Source of the DNA: Candidatus Woesearchaeota archaeon
GTDB lineage: Archaea > Nanobdellota > Nanobdellia > UBA10117 > ARS21
Assembly: GCA_018698915.1 (NCBI GenBank)
Contig: JABIPN010000005.1
Span: 1 to 44,132, forward strand
Direction: 5' to 3'
Length of the DNA stretch: 44,132 nucleotides
The notes under the pieces are model-generated. The model was not told where the DNA came from. It searched no databases and saw nothing but the letters and a program-made list of their open reading frames with translations. The first letter of the stretch is position 1, and each line of letters opens with the position of its first letter. Positions 31,216-39,680 of this stretch are shown here, one piece after another. Position numbers and translations under genes: made by a program.

Positions 31216-31845
31216 TTAACTAACTTTTCCTTTTGTAATCATTATAGATGCACCTGCAAATATGAGTAGCATTATTATTACAGATAAAACTGCCGGATTG
31301 AAGACTACATCTATTCCAGTCTGCGTTGTTGATCCTGAAGAACCAGTTAGGCCTTCAGCTAGAAGTAAGTCTCCTTCGTTTAGATCTGCCGGAACATCTG
31401 AACCTATTATTGGTTCAAGTCCTGTGGTTCCAGTATTGTCTCCGAATGCAGGTAGTGCTTGAGTTACAACAATTATTGCAATAATTACCATTCCAACAAT
31501 TAATGCATTGTAAACTCCAGAATCTTTTGCCGCTGTAGCAAAATCTTTTTCCTTTAAACCCATAAATGCGAGCATTAGGAGTAAAAACATTATTACTGAA
31601 AACAGCATTAATGAATATACTATGAATAGAGATAATATTTCTACTACCGGACTGAAAGAAATTATTATTAGTGCTGTTGATATTGCTATAACCATATTTA
31701 CTCCTTTGTTGTTTCCAAGAACTTGGATTTTCATAAGCACTGCATATGTTGCAGCAATAATTAATGCTCCAGGAATAATTACATCATAGAAACCTAAGTC
31801 TTTCAAAAGGTCAATTCCTCTGACGAGAATCGGTGTACTTGCCAT
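31216..31845 (-). CDS. Polytopic membrane protein, paralogue of the 31.8 kb gene
   Basis: The 209-residue protein has about five hydrophobic segments and, near the end, a polar loop (GLEPIIGSDVPADLNEGD) before a last helix. The N-terminal GIDLLKDLGFYDVIIPGALI and the following two helices align with the 31847-32428 protein, so the two genes are tandem paralogues. The start at 31845 is chosen because an earlier frame would overlap the neighbour. Function unknown; probably a membrane unit of the surface module encoded upstream. Confidence 0.68.
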   Translation of the reverse strand: MASTPILVRGIDLLKDLGFYDVIIPGALIIAATYAVLMKIQVLGNNKGVNMVIAISTALIIISFSPVVEILSLFIVYSLMLFSVIMFLLLMLAFMGLKEKDFATAAKDSGVYNALIVGMVIIAIIVVTQALPAFGDNTGTTGLEPIIGSDVPADLNEGDLLLAEGLTGSSGSTTQTGIDVVFNPAVLSVIIMLLIFAGASIMITKGKVS

Positions 31846-31846
31846 T

Positions 31847-32428
31847 TTAATTATTATTTCGAGATAGGAATCCGACAATCGCAAGAGGTATTCCTATTGC
31901 GAAAGATAATCCAATAAGCATATTCATTGCTTCAGAACCTTCCATTCCGAATGCTTGACTCCCTAATAACATTTCATTTAATCCCCGCAGGATTGGTATT
32001 CCTGTTGGAGATCCTGCATCAACCATTAGTAAGAAAACTATTATAATAACTCCGAATGCGACTCCTTTCATACCTCCAGGAACGATGGATTTACTTCCGA
32101 ATAATCCTTCGTCAGCACTTAAACCAAGCATAGCATAAATCATCAGTAAGAAAAGTACAATTACAAGCATGAATGTTGCTTGAGGAATGACTCCAATCAT
32201 TTGTTCAACAACATCTGTTGCTGAAATTACGAAGAAACCGGTTGCAAGAGCAATCACATTACTAATATTTCTAGTTGTGTCAGTCTTTGCATCACCGAAA
32301 ATTCCGGTTTTTAGTAAAACTCCAAAGACTATAGCATAAACTAGAATGAATGGAAGTATAACATTAAAGAATCCAAACGCCCTAAAAATTTCAATACCGT
32401 TGGATAGCGGATTTACGATTTCTACCAT
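31847..32428 (-). CDS. Polytopic membrane protein, paralogue of the 31.2 kb gene
   Basis: The 193-residue protein has about five hydrophobic segments. GIEIFRAFGFFNVILPFILV at its N-terminus matches its downstream neighbour, with the DVVEQM segment corresponding to SPVVEI there. It has its own TATA box about 27 bp upstream and is followed one base later by the paralogue. No known family was recognised; an integral membrane anchor for the PKD/coiled-coil proteins is a guess from location. Confidence 0.68.
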   Translation of the reverse strand: MVEIVNPLSNGIEIFRAFGFFNVILPFILVYAIVFGVLLKTGIFGDAKTDTTRNISNVIALATGFFVISATDVVEQMIGVIPQATFMLVIVLFLLMIYAMLGLSADEGLFGSKSIVPGGMKGVAFGVIIIVFLLMVDAGSPTGIPILRGLNEMLLGSQAFGMEGSEAMNMLIGLSFAIGIPLAIVGFLSRNNN

Positions 32429-32451
32429 TAATTAATTTAGTAGTATGATAA

Positions 32452-32459
32452 TTATAAAG
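32452..32459 (-). promoter_or_regulatory. TATA box of the paired membrane-protein genes
   Basis: The minus-strand sequence CTTTATAA is centred about 27 bp upstream of the 193-aa gene start. Confidence 0.45.
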
Positions 32460-32464
32460 CTTTC

Positions 32465-34852
32465 TTACTGATTGTATATATTTGCTTTTGACGCAAAATC
32501 ATATAGTGCTCTTAGTGCTTGATTTATTTCCGTTAGAATTGCATTTAATGCTTCACTTTGATTTGAACTAATTACTTTATCTTTTCCGCCTTCAGTAGAT
32601 AATATATTGATTATGCTGACTGTTTGTTCTCTAGCGTAACTTAGTTCATTTGCTTTTGATTCAATATAATTAAGCATGTCTTCACTGGAAGACCATGTTG
32701 ATTTTTCAGTTAACTTAAGTATTGCATTATTGTATCTTGTTAACTCGAAATCTCCATTCTTGATGACATTTCTTTTACTTAAATTTGTAATTAATTCCTT
32801 TCTTGAATTTACTTTTGCTCCAGTGGCGGTTGGAATTTCAATTGTTGCAATATAATCTCTCTTAAGTAAATCTGCTCGTTTGGAGAATTGACCCCATTCA
32901 GTTTGAGCAGTAGGAGTGAATTTGAATGGTTCAATAGGTTTTGGAGTTTCTAAAATTGCTCTAAGCTCATCTTCTTTTTCCTGAACTGACTTTGCCCTTT
33001 CTTCTAAATTATCTTCATGGAGTCCAAACCAGTCTTTTAGTCCGTGGTTTTTTCCTTTGAGCTTGTGTTTGGTATTAATTAATTCATTGTGTAATTTTTC
33101 GAATTCAGATTTTAGAGCATCTATTTTATTTTTTTCCGCTTTGATTAGTGTAAGGTCTTCAGATAATAATCCCAATATTTTAGTAAATTCAGATTCTAAT
33201 TCATCAGCACTTAAATCTCCACCTAATTCTGCAATAATTTTTTCTAGTTGTGTTACAATATTATGCGTCTCAGTAATTAATCCAGGAATTATCGCTTGAT
33301 GATTTTCTAGGTTTGCTAACTTCTCTGGAGTGAGTTTTGCTATTAAATTTTTAGCTTCGACTATTCGTCTATTATGCATTCTTATTGCTTTATTTAAGCC
33401 ATTTACTGCGCTTTCATACTTTTTGAATAGTGCTTTTTTATTGTATTTTTCAAATAGTTTTTCATCCCAATCTGCTGGCATAATCTTTTCAATTATTATA
33501 TTTTCGTTTAATATATTTACATTAAGTACTATCTCTCTTAGACTTGTAATTAATTTATTATAATCAGTTAATTCTGTTTCATTTTGCTTTGCAAAATTTT
33601 TCAATTCAACGATTATTCCGTTTAGAAGTTGAAGGACTTGTGTTTTCTTTACGTTATATATTTTGTCGACTTGTGCTTCTTCTAGTTTGTCTTTGTTAAT
33701 TTTATTATTTAGTAATAATATTAATTTTTGAATGTCTTTAAGTTCTGCATCTATAATTTGTTGTATTTGATTTAGGCGCTCATTTAATAATTCATCAGAA
33801 GATATCGAGGATCCTATCATTTTGAAAACTCCGTCGGTAAGTTCAATTCCGTCAAAATTAATTGTGATTTCAGGATTTACAGTTATATCTCCAACCGTGG
33901 CAGATACATCACCTACCGTACCTCCTGCACCGCCTTCTCCGCCAGCACCTCCTTCAGCAGTAACTGTCCCTGAAGAAGTATCAGACGAAGAAGAATCTGT
34001 AGTTACAGTTACATTTTCGGTCCAATCTGCTTTGTCTCCATTATTGTCTTTGATTTCTAATCGAATTATTTCATTAGGATCGTTATTGAATTCATAATTT
34101 ATTGTTTTTATATTATTTGGACTTGTAATTCCAGGTCCAATCCAATTAAAAGTGTAAGGTGGTGTTCCTCCAGTAATAACTGCATCAATTGCCATTGTTG
34201 ATCCTTTTGTAACTGGTCCTGGATTGTGAAATGTTACACTTAATGTCTTTCCGGGCGTTTTTGGAGTTACAGCTACATTATCAAGATATTCTTTCTTGAC
34301 GCCATCGTCGTCTTCTACTTTTAATTTGATAACTTCTTTTGGAACTATATCAAATTTATAATCTACTTCAGTATTAGTATTTATACCTGTAACTCCAGAT
34401 CCAATCCATTCAATAATATAGGGTGGTGTTCCTCCTGAAATTGTTGATAATATTTGTCTTGATTCTCCTTCAGGAACTGGTCCTGGATTGTGGAATCCTA
34501 CTTTTAATTCAGTTGCTGGAGTCTTTGGTGCCGGGCCATGTGGTGAACCAGAAATTGTAAACTCATGAATTATTCCTGCGCTTTTGTGTTTATTCGATGC
34601 AATAAGTATTGCATTATTACTAACAATGTAAATCCATATCTTATAATCTCCGTTTTCTAAAGGACCTAGATTGAATATTCCGCTTGCCTGTGTATCACTT
34701 TTAAGTATTGCGCCGTTTGAAGCTCTTAATATTATTTCGATAGATAACTCAGGATTAGTCCAAGTTATAGTATTGTAGGGATTATCTATTTTTAGTATGT
34801 AATCATCAGAACTATCTGGATGTGGTTCATTGAAAATTGGTTCTAGCGCCAT
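32465..34852 (-). CDS. Large protein: novel N-domain, two PKD-like domains, long coiled coil
   Basis: The 795-residue protein has no visible signal peptide. Residues ~18-100 (IDNPYNTITWTNPELSIEI, then GIFNLGPLENGDYKIW) form a domain also found in the neighbour at 34889-37111. Two ~95-residue PKD/Ig-like repeats follow, each with FHNPGPV and GGTPPY. A Gly-rich linker (about residues 300-315, GGAGGEGGAGG) leads into a helical coiled-coil region from about 345 to the end. The gene has its own TATA box. PKD domains are usually extracellular, so the absence of a signal is puzzling. Confidence 0.75.
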   Translation of the reverse strand: MALEPIFNEPHPDSSDDYILKIDNPYNTITWTNPELSIEIILRASNGAILKSDTQASGIFNLGPLENGDYKIWIYIVSNNAILIASNKHKSAGIIHEFTISGSPHGPAPKTPATELKVGFHNPGPVPEGESRQILSTISGGTPPYIIEWIGSGVTGINTNTEVDYKFDIVPKEVIKLKVEDDDGVKKEYLDNVAVTPKTPGKTLSVTFHNPGPVTKGSTMAIDAVITGGTPPYTFNWIGPGITSPNNIKTINYEFNNDPNEIIRLEIKDNNGDKADWTENVTVTTDSSSSDTSSGTVTAEGGAGGEGGAGGTVGDVSATVGDITVNPEITINFDGIELTDGVFKMIGSSISSDELLNERLNQIQQIIDAELKDIQKLILLLNNKINKDKLEEAQVDKIYNVKKTQVLQLLNGIIVELKNFAKQNETELTDYNKLITSLREIVLNVNILNENIIIEKIMPADWDEKLFEKYNKKALFKKYESAVNGLNKAIRMHNRRIVEAKNLIAKLTPEKLANLENHQAIIPGLITETHNIVTQLEKIIAELGGDLSADELESEFTKILGLLSEDLTLIKAEKNKIDALKSEFEKLHNELINTKHKLKGKNHGLKDWFGLHEDNLEERAKSVQEKEDELRAILETPKPIEPFKFTPTAQTEWGQFSKRADLLKRDYIATIEIPTATGAKVNSRKELITNLSKRNVIKNGDFELTRYNNAILKLTEKSTWSSSEDMLNYIESKANELSYAREQTVSIINILSTEGGKDKVISSNQSEALNAILTEINQALRALYDFASKANIYNQ

Positions 34853-34872
34853 ATCTTATTATTAATACGGTG

Positions 34873-34884
34873 TTTTATAAAAAG
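34873..34884 (-). promoter_or_regulatory. TATA box of the 795-aa PKD/coiled-coil gene
   Basis: The minus-strand sequence CTTTTTATAAAA is centred about 26 bp upstream of the start codon. Confidence 0.5.
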
Positions 34885-34888
34885 TTAT

Positions 34889-37111
34889 TTAGGATTGTAG
34901 TTCTTTCTTTATTTTTTCTGAAAGAGTTATTATTGTAGTTGTGAGAGTCATTATTCTTGCAAGATGGTCAAGAACTGTGTTTTTATCCTTTCCTTCCTGC
35001 ATTCTATCTTCATGTGCTTTTAGATTCTTTTCGCTAATTCGACCCTTAAGATCTTTATATTGAGCAACTGCATCATTTTTAATTTGAGAAGTTATGGATT
35101 CTATTTCCTCGATTATTGGCTCTTTTTTTACATTGTTATTATCTGAAGTTAGATTAGTAATATCTTCTTTTAGTTTGAGAAGTCCTGCTTTGTCTCGATC
35201 TATTGCTTGATATACATGTTCAATAATTGAAGTTAGTGCCTGTTTATCCTTAAGCGCTTTTCTTTCACTTTCAAGTTCAAAGAATTCTTTGTATAATTCT
35301 TGGAATGTTGTTATTAATTTTCTTTCATCATCTTTCAGATAAGACGGTGTTGGTCCTGCCGCTGATTCTGTTTTAGTTGCTGTAATTGGTCTTTGTGCTG
35401 AAGTTTCTTGCATTGGTTTTTTGAGTTTATCTTTGAGCTTTTCGATATTTCTAGTATCATCTACTAATTTTTTTGCTGCACTTTGAAGTGATCCGGAGGA
35501 AAAGAATCCAGTTCCTTTTTTCTCAACTTTTATTATTTTCTTAATGCTTTCTACAAATGTTTTTATCTCAGAATTAATCTGAGTCATAGCTTTAACTTCC
35601 ATTAGGAATTTTTTGTTATCTTCAGTCAATATTGTTTGGAGATTAGTAAATATTAGAGATATTGCCGATTTATATTTTTCTGGATCTTTTTTAAATTGAC
35701 TGGCTTGAGTAATTTGGTTAGGAATTGTACTTAGTTTGAACACAAATTCTTTGTTAAATCCGTCTAGTGTTTTGACTCGTTTTAATTTTTCATTAATCTC
35801 ATCAATTTTTATTTTATTTGATACTCCGGATATTGTTTTAATATCTTTTTCATAAATGTTAAACTTCTTTTTTGCATCTTTGAGAATCTCATTCAATTTA
35901 TTATAATCAGAATTTCCTTTGAATTGTTTATTCCAACTTTCAGGAATATTTATCGCATTTTGAAATCTTTTTTCATTAGCTATAAACTCTTCATTTAGTC
36001 TTTTGATGCCTGCCATTAAATTTTGTGCTGCTGCGAATTCATTTTCTGAAGCTATTAATTTAGCTTCAGTTTCAAAATCTTTGTTTAATTGATCAATATC
36101 GTTAATTACTTGAGTTAGTTGGTTTGAAACTAATTTAGTTTTGTTAGGAAGATTTTCATCCTGAGTGGCTCGGGCCAATATTGCTAATAAACTTACTATT
36201 GCACTTTCATCTTTTCTGACCATGCCTTCAAGTTTAGCCGCTTCTGACGCTAATGCTGCTTCTCTATCTACATCTTCTTCTATGCTCTCAAACGTATCTG
36301 GATTAACAGGTTCTAATGGTTCACCAACCGCAGAAGTTGGATTTGCTTCTTCTGGTTCAAAAGATACATTGTATGCTAAAATTAATGTTGCAGTGTCTAA
36401 AGCGGCTTTATTAACATTAATAGAGTTTACGAAAAAAGACACATTTCTTTCTTGGAGCCCATTAAGTGCTTGAATACTTGTAGTAATAAATCCTGATAAT
36501 TCTGAAATTTTTGTATCTTCGGGAGATTTACTTCCAAATTTTGTCTCTATTTTTGAAGTAACACTTGCCCAATTTAACTTAAGGAATGCAAGTTCTGACA
36601 TTAGCTTTTCATTATTGTTTGCTCTCAACTCAGCTGCATATGATTTTGTTTTTAGCATGAATGTTGTTGCAAAAGGTTCTTCTAGTGAAAGGTTAAACGA
36701 ATCTGGGAATGAAGCACCAAATCTTTCTTCGCCTTCAATTGTTCTATCAGACGTTTCAGCGTCAGCGGAGTCAGAAGTATTACTTGGACTTCCGGAAGTA
36801 GTATTTGTTGAAATTTCTTCTTCAGAAATAATAAATTTATCCGTTATGTGTTGACCTTCATTTTGTTTACTATCTATTAACATCTGATTGCTGCTAAAAT
36901 AGAAATGTGTTGCTTCATAGTTTCCTTTTGTTAAATCTGTACCTAAATTAAAATTTCCGTTTTTGTCTGTAAACTCCGTTTCCTTTCCTTCAGAATCTTT
37001 AATTTCTAGTTTTATGCTTATTTCGGGATGTGTCCAAGTTGAAGAATTATATTTATTATCTATCTGTGTTGTATATTCACCTTTTTCATTCTTTACAATT
37101 CGTAATGTCAT
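34889..37111 (-). CDS. Large coiled-coil protein with novel N-terminal domain
   Basis: The 740-residue protein lacks a signal peptide. Residues ~10-95 hold the domain shared with the 795-aa neighbour (IDNKYNSSTWTHPEISIKLE, then NGNFNLGTDLTKGNYE), which resembles a small beta-sandwich of the carboxypeptidase-regulatory kind (inference). A Ser/Thr-rich linker follows, and from about residue 150 the protein is almost wholly helical and coiled-coil, with no cysteines or membrane segments. It lies 6 bp downstream of the PKD membrane protein gene with no clear promoter between, so they are co-transcribed. Confidence 0.73.
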   Translation of the reverse strand: MTLRIVKNEKGEYTTQIDNKYNSSTWTHPEISIKLEIKDSEGKETEFTDKNGNFNLGTDLTKGNYEATHFYFSSNQMLIDSKQNEGQHITDKFIISEEEISTNTTSGSPSNTSDSADAETSDRTIEGEERFGASFPDSFNLSLEEPFATTFMLKTKSYAAELRANNNEKLMSELAFLKLNWASVTSKIETKFGSKSPEDTKISELSGFITTSIQALNGLQERNVSFFVNSINVNKAALDTATLILAYNVSFEPEEANPTSAVGEPLEPVNPDTFESIEEDVDREAALASEAAKLEGMVRKDESAIVSLLAILARATQDENLPNKTKLVSNQLTQVINDIDQLNKDFETEAKLIASENEFAAAQNLMAGIKRLNEEFIANEKRFQNAINIPESWNKQFKGNSDYNKLNEILKDAKKKFNIYEKDIKTISGVSNKIKIDEINEKLKRVKTLDGFNKEFVFKLSTIPNQITQASQFKKDPEKYKSAISLIFTNLQTILTEDNKKFLMEVKAMTQINSEIKTFVESIKKIIKVEKKGTGFFSSGSLQSAAKKLVDDTRNIEKLKDKLKKPMQETSAQRPITATKTESAAGPTPSYLKDDERKLITTFQELYKEFFELESERKALKDKQALTSIIEHVYQAIDRDKAGLLKLKEDITNLTSDNNNVKKEPIIEEIESITSQIKNDAVAQYKDLKGRISEKNLKAHEDRMQEGKDKNTVLDHLARIMTLTTTIITLSEKIKKELQS

Positions 37112-37117
37112 TTTAAT

Positions 37118-38437
37118 TTATAGCGGAACAACTGTAAAGGCTATAGGTATCTCGTGCTCCGTTGTCGTTGTAATATCTACAACTTTTAGATTAATAGTGT
37201 AATTTCCTGGACCAAAATCTCCGTCTACTCTTGGTGGATCATTTGTTGTTCCATCAAAAGCAGGTCTAGCTCCCGCTCCATTGAAGTTCCAATATATTTC
37301 TAAATTTCCGTGAGTGTGATCATCTCCTGCAACATCTGTCGAAGTTGTTGCATCAAACTGTACTGTTCCTGCAACAATTATTGCGCCGCCATTGATAATA
37401 TTTCTTACTTGTGGATTTCCGCCTCCGCCTCCAGGAGTTATTGTTACTGTAACTGTATCTGTTGCAGTTCCACTTCCTGAATCTCTTACTGTTAAAGTTA
37501 CAGTCTTAGCTCCGTCTGAGGCGTATGTTACTGGTGCTGAAGGATTTCCTGGTGCTACAGTTACTGTTTCATCTGTAGGGGTGGCTCCTGCGCCAAAATT
37601 CCAAACCCATTCAGTCATTGTATTTCCTGGTCCGGGTGTTGAAGTGTTACTAAAATTAATATTATCCCCTATTGCTCCCGCATTTGGAGTTGCAGTCATT
37701 GTAATGTTTGGGTCGTTGTGACCTCCCCACCAACTTGGAATAGGAACTCCTGCTGCATTTAAGGCTCGACCAGTAAGTCCTCTCGGAATTGATCCTCTTT
37801 CTTGTAAGAATGCAATTACTGAATGACCTAAAAATCCAACACCGATTATAAACATCCAGCCAGTTATAGCGCTGAGTGTTCCAAAAAATAGATTTGCATT
37901 TGGAGTTACTATATCGGCGGAAAGTACGTCCAGAGATGCTATTTCTTTGTACTCTTCAATATATGATAAAATTGATTCTAGGAATGCAGATGAAAGAATT
38001 AGACTAATTCCAATTCCTAGTGAACGCATTGCTGCAGAACTTTTTCCTGAACTAAATAGTTGTGCAACTCGATAAACCATTGCAGCCATCAGTGCAAAAG
38101 TTATAATCATTATCCATGGTATTGTGAATAAGATCATATCGAATTTAGTTACATAAGTAAAGAATCCTGCACCAAAACCCAATGCAGCTGCAATTACGCT
38201 CGGATTCATTGCACTGGCAGCACCGCGTGCTGTACCAGTTGCTTGTTGCATAACTAAATTGAGCGCAAATTGGCTTACTGCAAAAACGAGAACAAAAGCG
38301 TAAATATAATTAGCAATATCTGGAGTAATCATATCAAAAACTCTATCGAAAGAACTCTGAAGTGTACCGTTATGACTTTCAGCATATGCTGCCGGTAATG
38401 CTAGCAATGAAATTAGAGAAATTGCTTTCTTTCGCAT
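37118..38437 (-). CDS. Signal peptide, multi-helix membrane and PKD-domain protein
   Basis: The 439-residue protein starts with a Sec signal (MRKKAISLISLLALPAAYAE), then about four or five membrane helices between residues 40 and 215 (including IIVFALMAAMVY-like and GWMFIIGVGFLGH segments), and two PKD-like domains in the C-terminal half, with the Trp in EWVWNFGAG and the EIYWNFNGAG segment. It is the first gene of the minus-strand module and has its own TATA box. The PKD domains probably face outwards and may contact the other PKD protein. Confidence 0.78.
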   Translation of the reverse strand: MRKKAISLISLLALPAAYAESHNGTLQSSFDRVFDMITPDIANYIYAFVLVFAVSQFALNLVMQQATGTARGAASAMNPSVIAAALGFGAGFFTYVTKFDMILFTIPWIMIITFALMAAMVYRVAQLFSSGKSSAAMRSLGIGISLILSSAFLESILSYIEEYKEIASLDVLSADIVTPNANLFFGTLSAITGWMFIIGVGFLGHSVIAFLQERGSIPRGLTGRALNAAGVPIPSWWGGHNDPNITMTATPNAGAIGDNINFSNTSTPGPGNTMTEWVWNFGAGATPTDETVTVAPGNPSAPVTYASDGAKTVTLTVRDSGSGTATDTVTVTITPGGGGGNPQVRNIINGGAIIVAGTVQFDATTSTDVAGDDHTHGNLEIYWNFNGAGARPAFDGTTNDPPRVDGDFGPGNYTINLKVVDITTTTEHEIPIAFTVVPL

Positions 38438-38456
38438 GCTTTTCTGAAGAGGTTTT

Positions 38457-38467
38457 TTTATATAAAC
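38457..38467 (-). promoter_or_regulatory. TATA box of the PKD membrane-protein operon
   Basis: The minus-strand sequence GTTTATATAAA is centred about 25 bp upstream of the start. Confidence 0.5.
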
Positions 38468-38476
38468 TTTACTTCG

Positions 38477-38878
38477 CTATGCGCGTAGTAGTTTTCTAAA
38501 AGTGTTATGAGCGTCTTTGAAATCTCGAATTGGTCCTTTGAGTTTTTGATGAATTCGTCGGTCTAATCTTTCCATTTCTTTGATTTCTGACTTGACTGAA
38601 TTTAATTCTCTCTTCAATTCTTGTACTTGTCGTTTGAAAGAATTGTTATCAATTTGTCCAGATCTAACTTGGCTCTCGATAGTTTTGTATTGAGATAGAA
38701 TTTTTTCTTTTTGTCTGTATGCTGAATCTAAAGCTTGGAGTGCATCTTTTTCAATCTTTGAATAATGTCCAATTTGATCTAAAGCAAGTCTAAACTCTGC
38801 AAGTTTTAGTTTTGCTTCAGTTAAATAATGAGCTCTTCGCTCAACTCTATCAAAATGTCTTCTCATGAAATTCAACAT
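38477..38878 (-). CDS. Basic coiled-coil protein of unknown function
   Basis: The 133-residue protein is entirely helical by pattern, rich in Lys, Arg, Glu and Gln, with heptads such as LAEFRLALDQIGHY and VQELKRELNSVKSEIKEMERL. No signal, membrane helix or cysteine is seen, so it is probably cytosolic. No family was recognised. It has a TATA-like box about 26 bp upstream, overlapping the stop region of dphB, and lies upstream of the PKD operon on the same strand with 39 bp between them. Confidence 0.65.
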   Translation of the reverse strand: MLNFMRRHFDRVERRAHYLTEAKLKLAEFRLALDQIGHYSKIEKDALQALDSAYRQKEKILSQYKTIESQVRSGQIDNNSFKRQVQELKRELNSVKSEIKEMERLDRRIHQKLKGPIRDFKDAHNTFRKLLRA

Positions 38879-38898
38879 GATTAGTTTTGGTAATTAAT

Positions 38899-38908
38899 AG
38901 TTTAATAG
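38899..38908 (-). promoter_or_regulatory. TATA-like box of the 133-aa coiled-coil gene
   Basis: The minus-strand sequence CTATTAAACT is centred about 25 bp upstream of the start and overlaps the end of dphB. Confidence 0.35.
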
Positions 38909-39630
38909 TTTGCGATAAAATCTTCTTCGGAGAAATTTAGTTCTCCCGGAATGATTATGCAGTAAGGTGCATTTCCGAAATCTTGGTTTTGTAGGTTTTT
39001 TATTGAATCGTATTTGATTACTTCACTTTCTAATCCTAAACGTGAACAGCCTATTGCTTTTCCAAGTTTGAAATTTCGTTTTTTTGATATTTCTTGTATA
39101 ATTTTTAGTGCTTCTTTGATTGAAAGGAATTTATTCTCTTTTGGATCCAAGTCTAGCAAAAATAATGTATGTGCTCCGATTGATTGATTTTGTTCCAATA
39201 AATCAAAGAAAGATTCTGGTTTATGATTTTCAGTCCAAAATGGAATTGATGCAGTCTTTCCGAATTTGTATAATTGTAATCCTGTTCTTGCTATTGCAGT
39301 GAAAATTGATACAGATTGAATTATCTTAGTTTGGATATTTTTCTTCTTTGCTTCTTGTAAAATTTCTGTGTGGGTTGTTGCAGATAACGGATCTCCGTAA
39401 ATTAATAATGTAATTTCTTTATCTTTTTGGAAGAATGGTTTTTCTTCTTCAACTTCTGAGCGATGTAGAACTTTGATTTTTGTTTTTAGAAATTCTTCTA
39501 GTTCTTTAATTGTGTAATCAGATAACGAAGTATAACTTTCGATGTAAACTTCGTCGGATTTATTTATAGCTTCGATTCCTTTGACTGAAATGTCCTTCAG
39601 GCTTAAACCCAATCCTACTATGTTTAACAT
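38902..39630 (-). CDS. dphB: Diphthine synthase DphB
   Basis: The 242-residue SAM-dependent methyltransferase adds methyl groups to the modified histidine of elongation factor 2, the step after Dph2. Seen are the N-terminal LNIVGLGLSLKDISVKG, the SAM-binding IYGDPLSATTHTEI, the central QSVSIFTAIARTGLQLYKFG, and GCSRLGLESEVI near the C-terminus, as in archaeal DphB. The start at 39630 is chosen over 39642 because the shared TATA box is then about 25 bp upstream. Its presence with split Dph2 shows that diphthamide is made in this organism. Confidence 0.93.
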   Translation of the reverse strand: MLNIVGLGLSLKDISVKGIEAINKSDEVYIESYTSLSDYTIKELEEFLKTKIKVLHRSEVEEEKPFFQKDKEITLLIYGDPLSATTHTEILQEAKKKNIQTKIIQSVSIFTAIARTGLQLYKFGKTASIPFWTENHKPESFFDLLEQNQSIGAHTLFLLDLDPKENKFLSIKEALKIIQEISKKRNFKLGKAIGCSRLGLESEVIKYDSIKNLQNQDFGNAPYCIIIPGELNFSEEDFIANY

Positions 39631-39649
39631 GTTTATATCCAAAATAGAA

Positions 39650-39659
39650 CTTTTATAAG
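39650..39659. promoter_or_regulatory. Shared bidirectional TATA box of dphB and trm5
   Basis: CTTTTATAAG is nearly palindromic. Its centre is about 25 bp from the dphB ATG (39630) on the minus strand and about 26 bp from the trm5 ATG (39681) on the plus strand, so one box could serve both genes. Confidence 0.55.
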
Positions 39660-39680
39660 AGTAATGAAATGACTAGTAAT

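Noticed and set aside
37392-37721. Plus-strand 109-aa Val/Pro-rich reading frame
   Set aside because: It is the complement of the Gly/Thr-rich PKD region of the 439-aa protein; no promoter or family.
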